A program made the translations under genes and the position numbers. Of a stretch of 32,038 nt of DNA, positions 30,376 through 32,038 are shown piece by piece. Source of the stretch: a virus. The notes beneath the pieces were generated by a model that saw only the letters and a program-made list of their open reading frames with translations, ran no database searches and was not told the origin of the DNA. The stretch is taken from IMG/VR virus record IMGVR_UViG_3300046464_000007, positions 1 to 32,038 of that record; one strand, written 5' to 3'. Numbering within the stretch: position 1 is the stretch's first letter; each line of letters opens with the position of its first letter.

Positions 30376-31763
30376 TAGCTTTCGATCTCAAGTGCCTGTT
30401 CGTTAAACTGTCCTAGTACCTGTGTACCAGATTCTATCTCTGCGTGCGATTTTGCAAGTTGTTCATCATCAAGCAACAAATCAGCAATCTTTTTATCTAT
30501 TTCCTGCGACAGGGTAACTGACTTAACGCCAGTAGAACGCATTTGCTGAAGGAACATAAGCTCCTTGTCGTAATCTCTAAGATCAAATGCATCAGGGTAG
30601 AATATTTCAACATCAGGGGTAACATCTTGCCAATCACAGAACAACAACCATAACTGCTCTTCGGCTAACTCTAACAAATCAGCCTTCTCTGCTAATTTAG
30701 CGTTAAGCATTTGAAATTCTGTTGCCATAGCCACACCGCTCATCGTTATGGCTTCTGTGCCACGTACAGCACCCATATGACTCATGCGATTAATAGACTG
30801 AATCTTATCTTGTATTGACGCTCTAACAGCGTCTAAGTTCTGTCCGCTTGGCTGTAGTTGGTAAGGCTTTAGGCTTGCGTCCATATCATCAGGTAAATTA
30901 ATGACTGCACCTGCCCCTGCACTGGCATCTGTCTGATATGACTTTACTAGTGTCGGGTGGTTGCTGATCCGAATCAATTGCTCTATTTCTGATAGCTCTT
31001 GATAGATAGCGCGTTGCATATAACTAGCATCGGCTATATCGCTTAATCCTATGCCTCTTGTAACGCTACGGTTAGCAGGTAAGAATACGGCAGGTATACG
31101 ACCTAACACATTGTCATCAACTTCTATCTGCTTATCTAAGTCATTTACCGAATGCCATAGCTCTACGCGGTCTTTGTACCAGACTCTGTAGTATGTTTCG
31201 GTGGTAGTCTCATCAACACGTATAACAGACTCTCTAACCTTTAGGTAGTCAAGCTCAAACCTACCGCTAGGGGTTCTAACATAGTTCCAATCTAAGACGT
31301 TTTCAGGGGTAAACATAGTCACATAAGGGCGAATGTCTTGGGCTAACTCTTCTGCCTTTGTACCTGCGTTAGACTTTGGCTTATCCATCATAATCCAGAC
31401 ATGACCATATACACTTGACCAAATCTGGCACTCACGCATAAACGAATTAAAGCTACGACCTTCTAAGTCACAGTCGTCTATAAAAGGTTCTAATGCTACG
31501 TTATTAGCCGCGCTGTTGTAGGCTCTAGTGGGTGGCACTCGCCACAAAAAGCTAGAGTAAATGTGAACTATAGACTTTGCATGATTATCTAGTGGGGTTA
31601 AGTCTAATCTACGGTCATAGTCATCACTAGTTTCTGATATGTAGCGCGTCAAATATGCGCCATTAAAGTAATCCTCTCCACCCAGATAAGAGCGAACATA
31701 AAACTCCCATCGGCTTTCGTATTTATCATAATCGGGGTGCGTTGTATCTGCGCTCAATCTCAT
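30375..31763 (-). CDS. Portal protein
   Basis: A 462-residue protein forming the dodecameric ring through which DNA enters and leaves the head. It shows YLTRYISETSDDYDRRLDLT, VWIMMDKPKSNAG and a central wing and stem (DIADASYMQRAIYQELSEIE), as in DUF4055-like portals. I chose ATG 31763, which forms TGATG with the terL stop and has AGGTGG six bases upstream, over the GTG at 31772. Confidence 0.9.
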   Translation of the reverse strand: MRLSADTTHPDYDKYESRWEFYVRSYLGGEDYFNGAYLTRYISETSDDYDRRLDLTPLDNHAKSIVHIYSSFLWRVPPTRAYNSAANNVALEPFIDDCDLEGRSFNSFMRECQIWSSVYGHVWIMMDKPKSNAGTKAEELAQDIRPYVTMFTPENVLDWNYVRTPSGRFELDYLKVRESVIRVDETTTETYYRVWYKDRVELWHSVNDLDKQIEVDDNVLGRIPAVFLPANRSVTRGIGLSDIADASYMQRAIYQELSEIEQLIRISNHPTLVKSYQTDASAGAGAVINLPDDMDASLKPYQLQPSGQNLDAVRASIQDKIQSINRMSHMGAVRGTEAITMSGVAMATEFQMLNAKLAEKADLLELAEEQLWLLFCDWQDVTPDVEIFYPDAFDLRDYDKELMFLQQMRSTGVKSVTLSQEIDKKIADLLLDDEQLAKSHAEIESGTQVLGQFNEQALEIES

Positions 31764-32038
31764 CAAGTCCACCTAGTCGGTTGTGGTGTATCGTATTCTG
31801 TGCGAACAGGGAACAAATATTCTACCAAGTAACCGAGGGCATCGTTCATATGATCAAAGCCATCTTTATTTGGTATGCTTGTTCCTTCCTTGTATGTTTG
31901 TCGTTCTAAGCTCTTAATCGTTTGCTTACACTTAGGACTAAAAAACAATTTCCGCTGACCATTACTGCTTAGTAAACGGCTATTCACTGCGTTTATTCTA
32001 TCTCTAACCAGAGCATGGGACTTTTTGGCTTTAACCGC
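31763..32038 (-). CDS. terL: Terminase large subunit, C-terminal part (enters from right edge)
   Basis: This is the other end of the gene at 1-1031. Residues from the right edge read AVKAKKSHALVRDRINAV and continue to the nuclease C-terminal motif DGFDHMNDALGYLVEYLF, whose Asp in NDAL is a probable third metal ligand. The overlap with bases 1-98 encodes the same protein except one Ile to Ser change (ATT to AGT). The TGA stop overlaps the portal start. Confidence 0.93.
   Translation of the reverse strand, partial: AVKAKKSHALVRDRINAVNSRLLSSNGQRKLFFSPKCKQTIKSLERQTYKEGTSIPNKDGFDHMNDALGYLVEYLFPVRTEYDTPQPTRWT
31941..32038. repeat. 98-bp terminal overlap with bases 1-98
   Basis: Bases 31941-32038 match bases 1-98 at 94 positions; the differences are at window positions 25, 27, 84 and 93. 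The segment lies inside terL. It implies a circular or circularly permuted map, with strain variation at the join. Confidence 0.9.

Overview
The window is an almost complete genome of a tailed bacteriophage with a long non-contractile tail (siphovirus type). Its first and last 98 bases are the same stretch of the large terminase gene, matching at 94 of 98 positions, so the map closes to a circle of about 31,940 bp. Every gene I accept is on the minus strand, so transcription runs from high to low coordinates. Stop and start codons mostly overlap (ATGA, TAATG), as in long phage operons. No integrase, tRNA, CRISPR, transposon or DNA polymerase is visible. This fits a virulent or at least non-integrating phage that relies on host replication machinery. 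The small-gene repertoire (a basic 24-residue protein beginning MPQGKGTYG, an MAVTNTW protein, a MINDNLKLRGD tail protein, a DUF1071 annealing protein) resembles phages of marine and freshwater Proteobacteria known mainly from metagenomes. The host cannot be fixed from sequence alone.

Layout in the direction of transcription. Packaging and head: terL (crossing the window ends), portal, Mu F-like head protein, a 24-residue basic protein, scaffold, major capsid protein, then an intrinsic terminator (32038-27937). Connector and tail (27925-16575): neck proteins, tail terminator, tail tube, a tail assembly chaperone with a -1 frameshift site, tape measure, distal tail proteins, a GNAT-like protein and a 1199-residue tip protein with FN3 domains. 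Fibre and lysis (18066-10758): a BppU-like protein, a repeat protein, a large fibre with a self-cleaving S74 chaperone domain, small membrane proteins, a holin and an M15 endolysin, ending at a strong terminator (10726-10751).

The early region starts at a promoter with a palindromic operator (10667-10704). It encodes a recombination set (annealing protein, YqaJ exonuclease, SSB-like protein), a Cro-like regulator, a 345-bp non-coding segment that may be the replication origin, a PD-(D/E)XK protein, a helicase-loader-like protein, a NinB-like protein, a metallophosphoesterase, zinc-ribbon and DUF3310 proteins and an HNH nuclease. A second copy of the same promoter/operator drives a set of small genes (4396-3309). 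A third promoter (3284-3312) leads into a ParB-like protein, a TET-associated-type glycosyltransferase and the two terminase subunits.

The points most worth attention are: the ParB plus glycosyltransferase pair joined to the terminase genes with no visible base-oxidising or base-synthesising partner; the duplicated promoter cassette whose borders match but whose contents differ; the A AAA AAC frameshift site; the recombination exonuclease that lacks a normal start codon; and the structured, gene-free control region.
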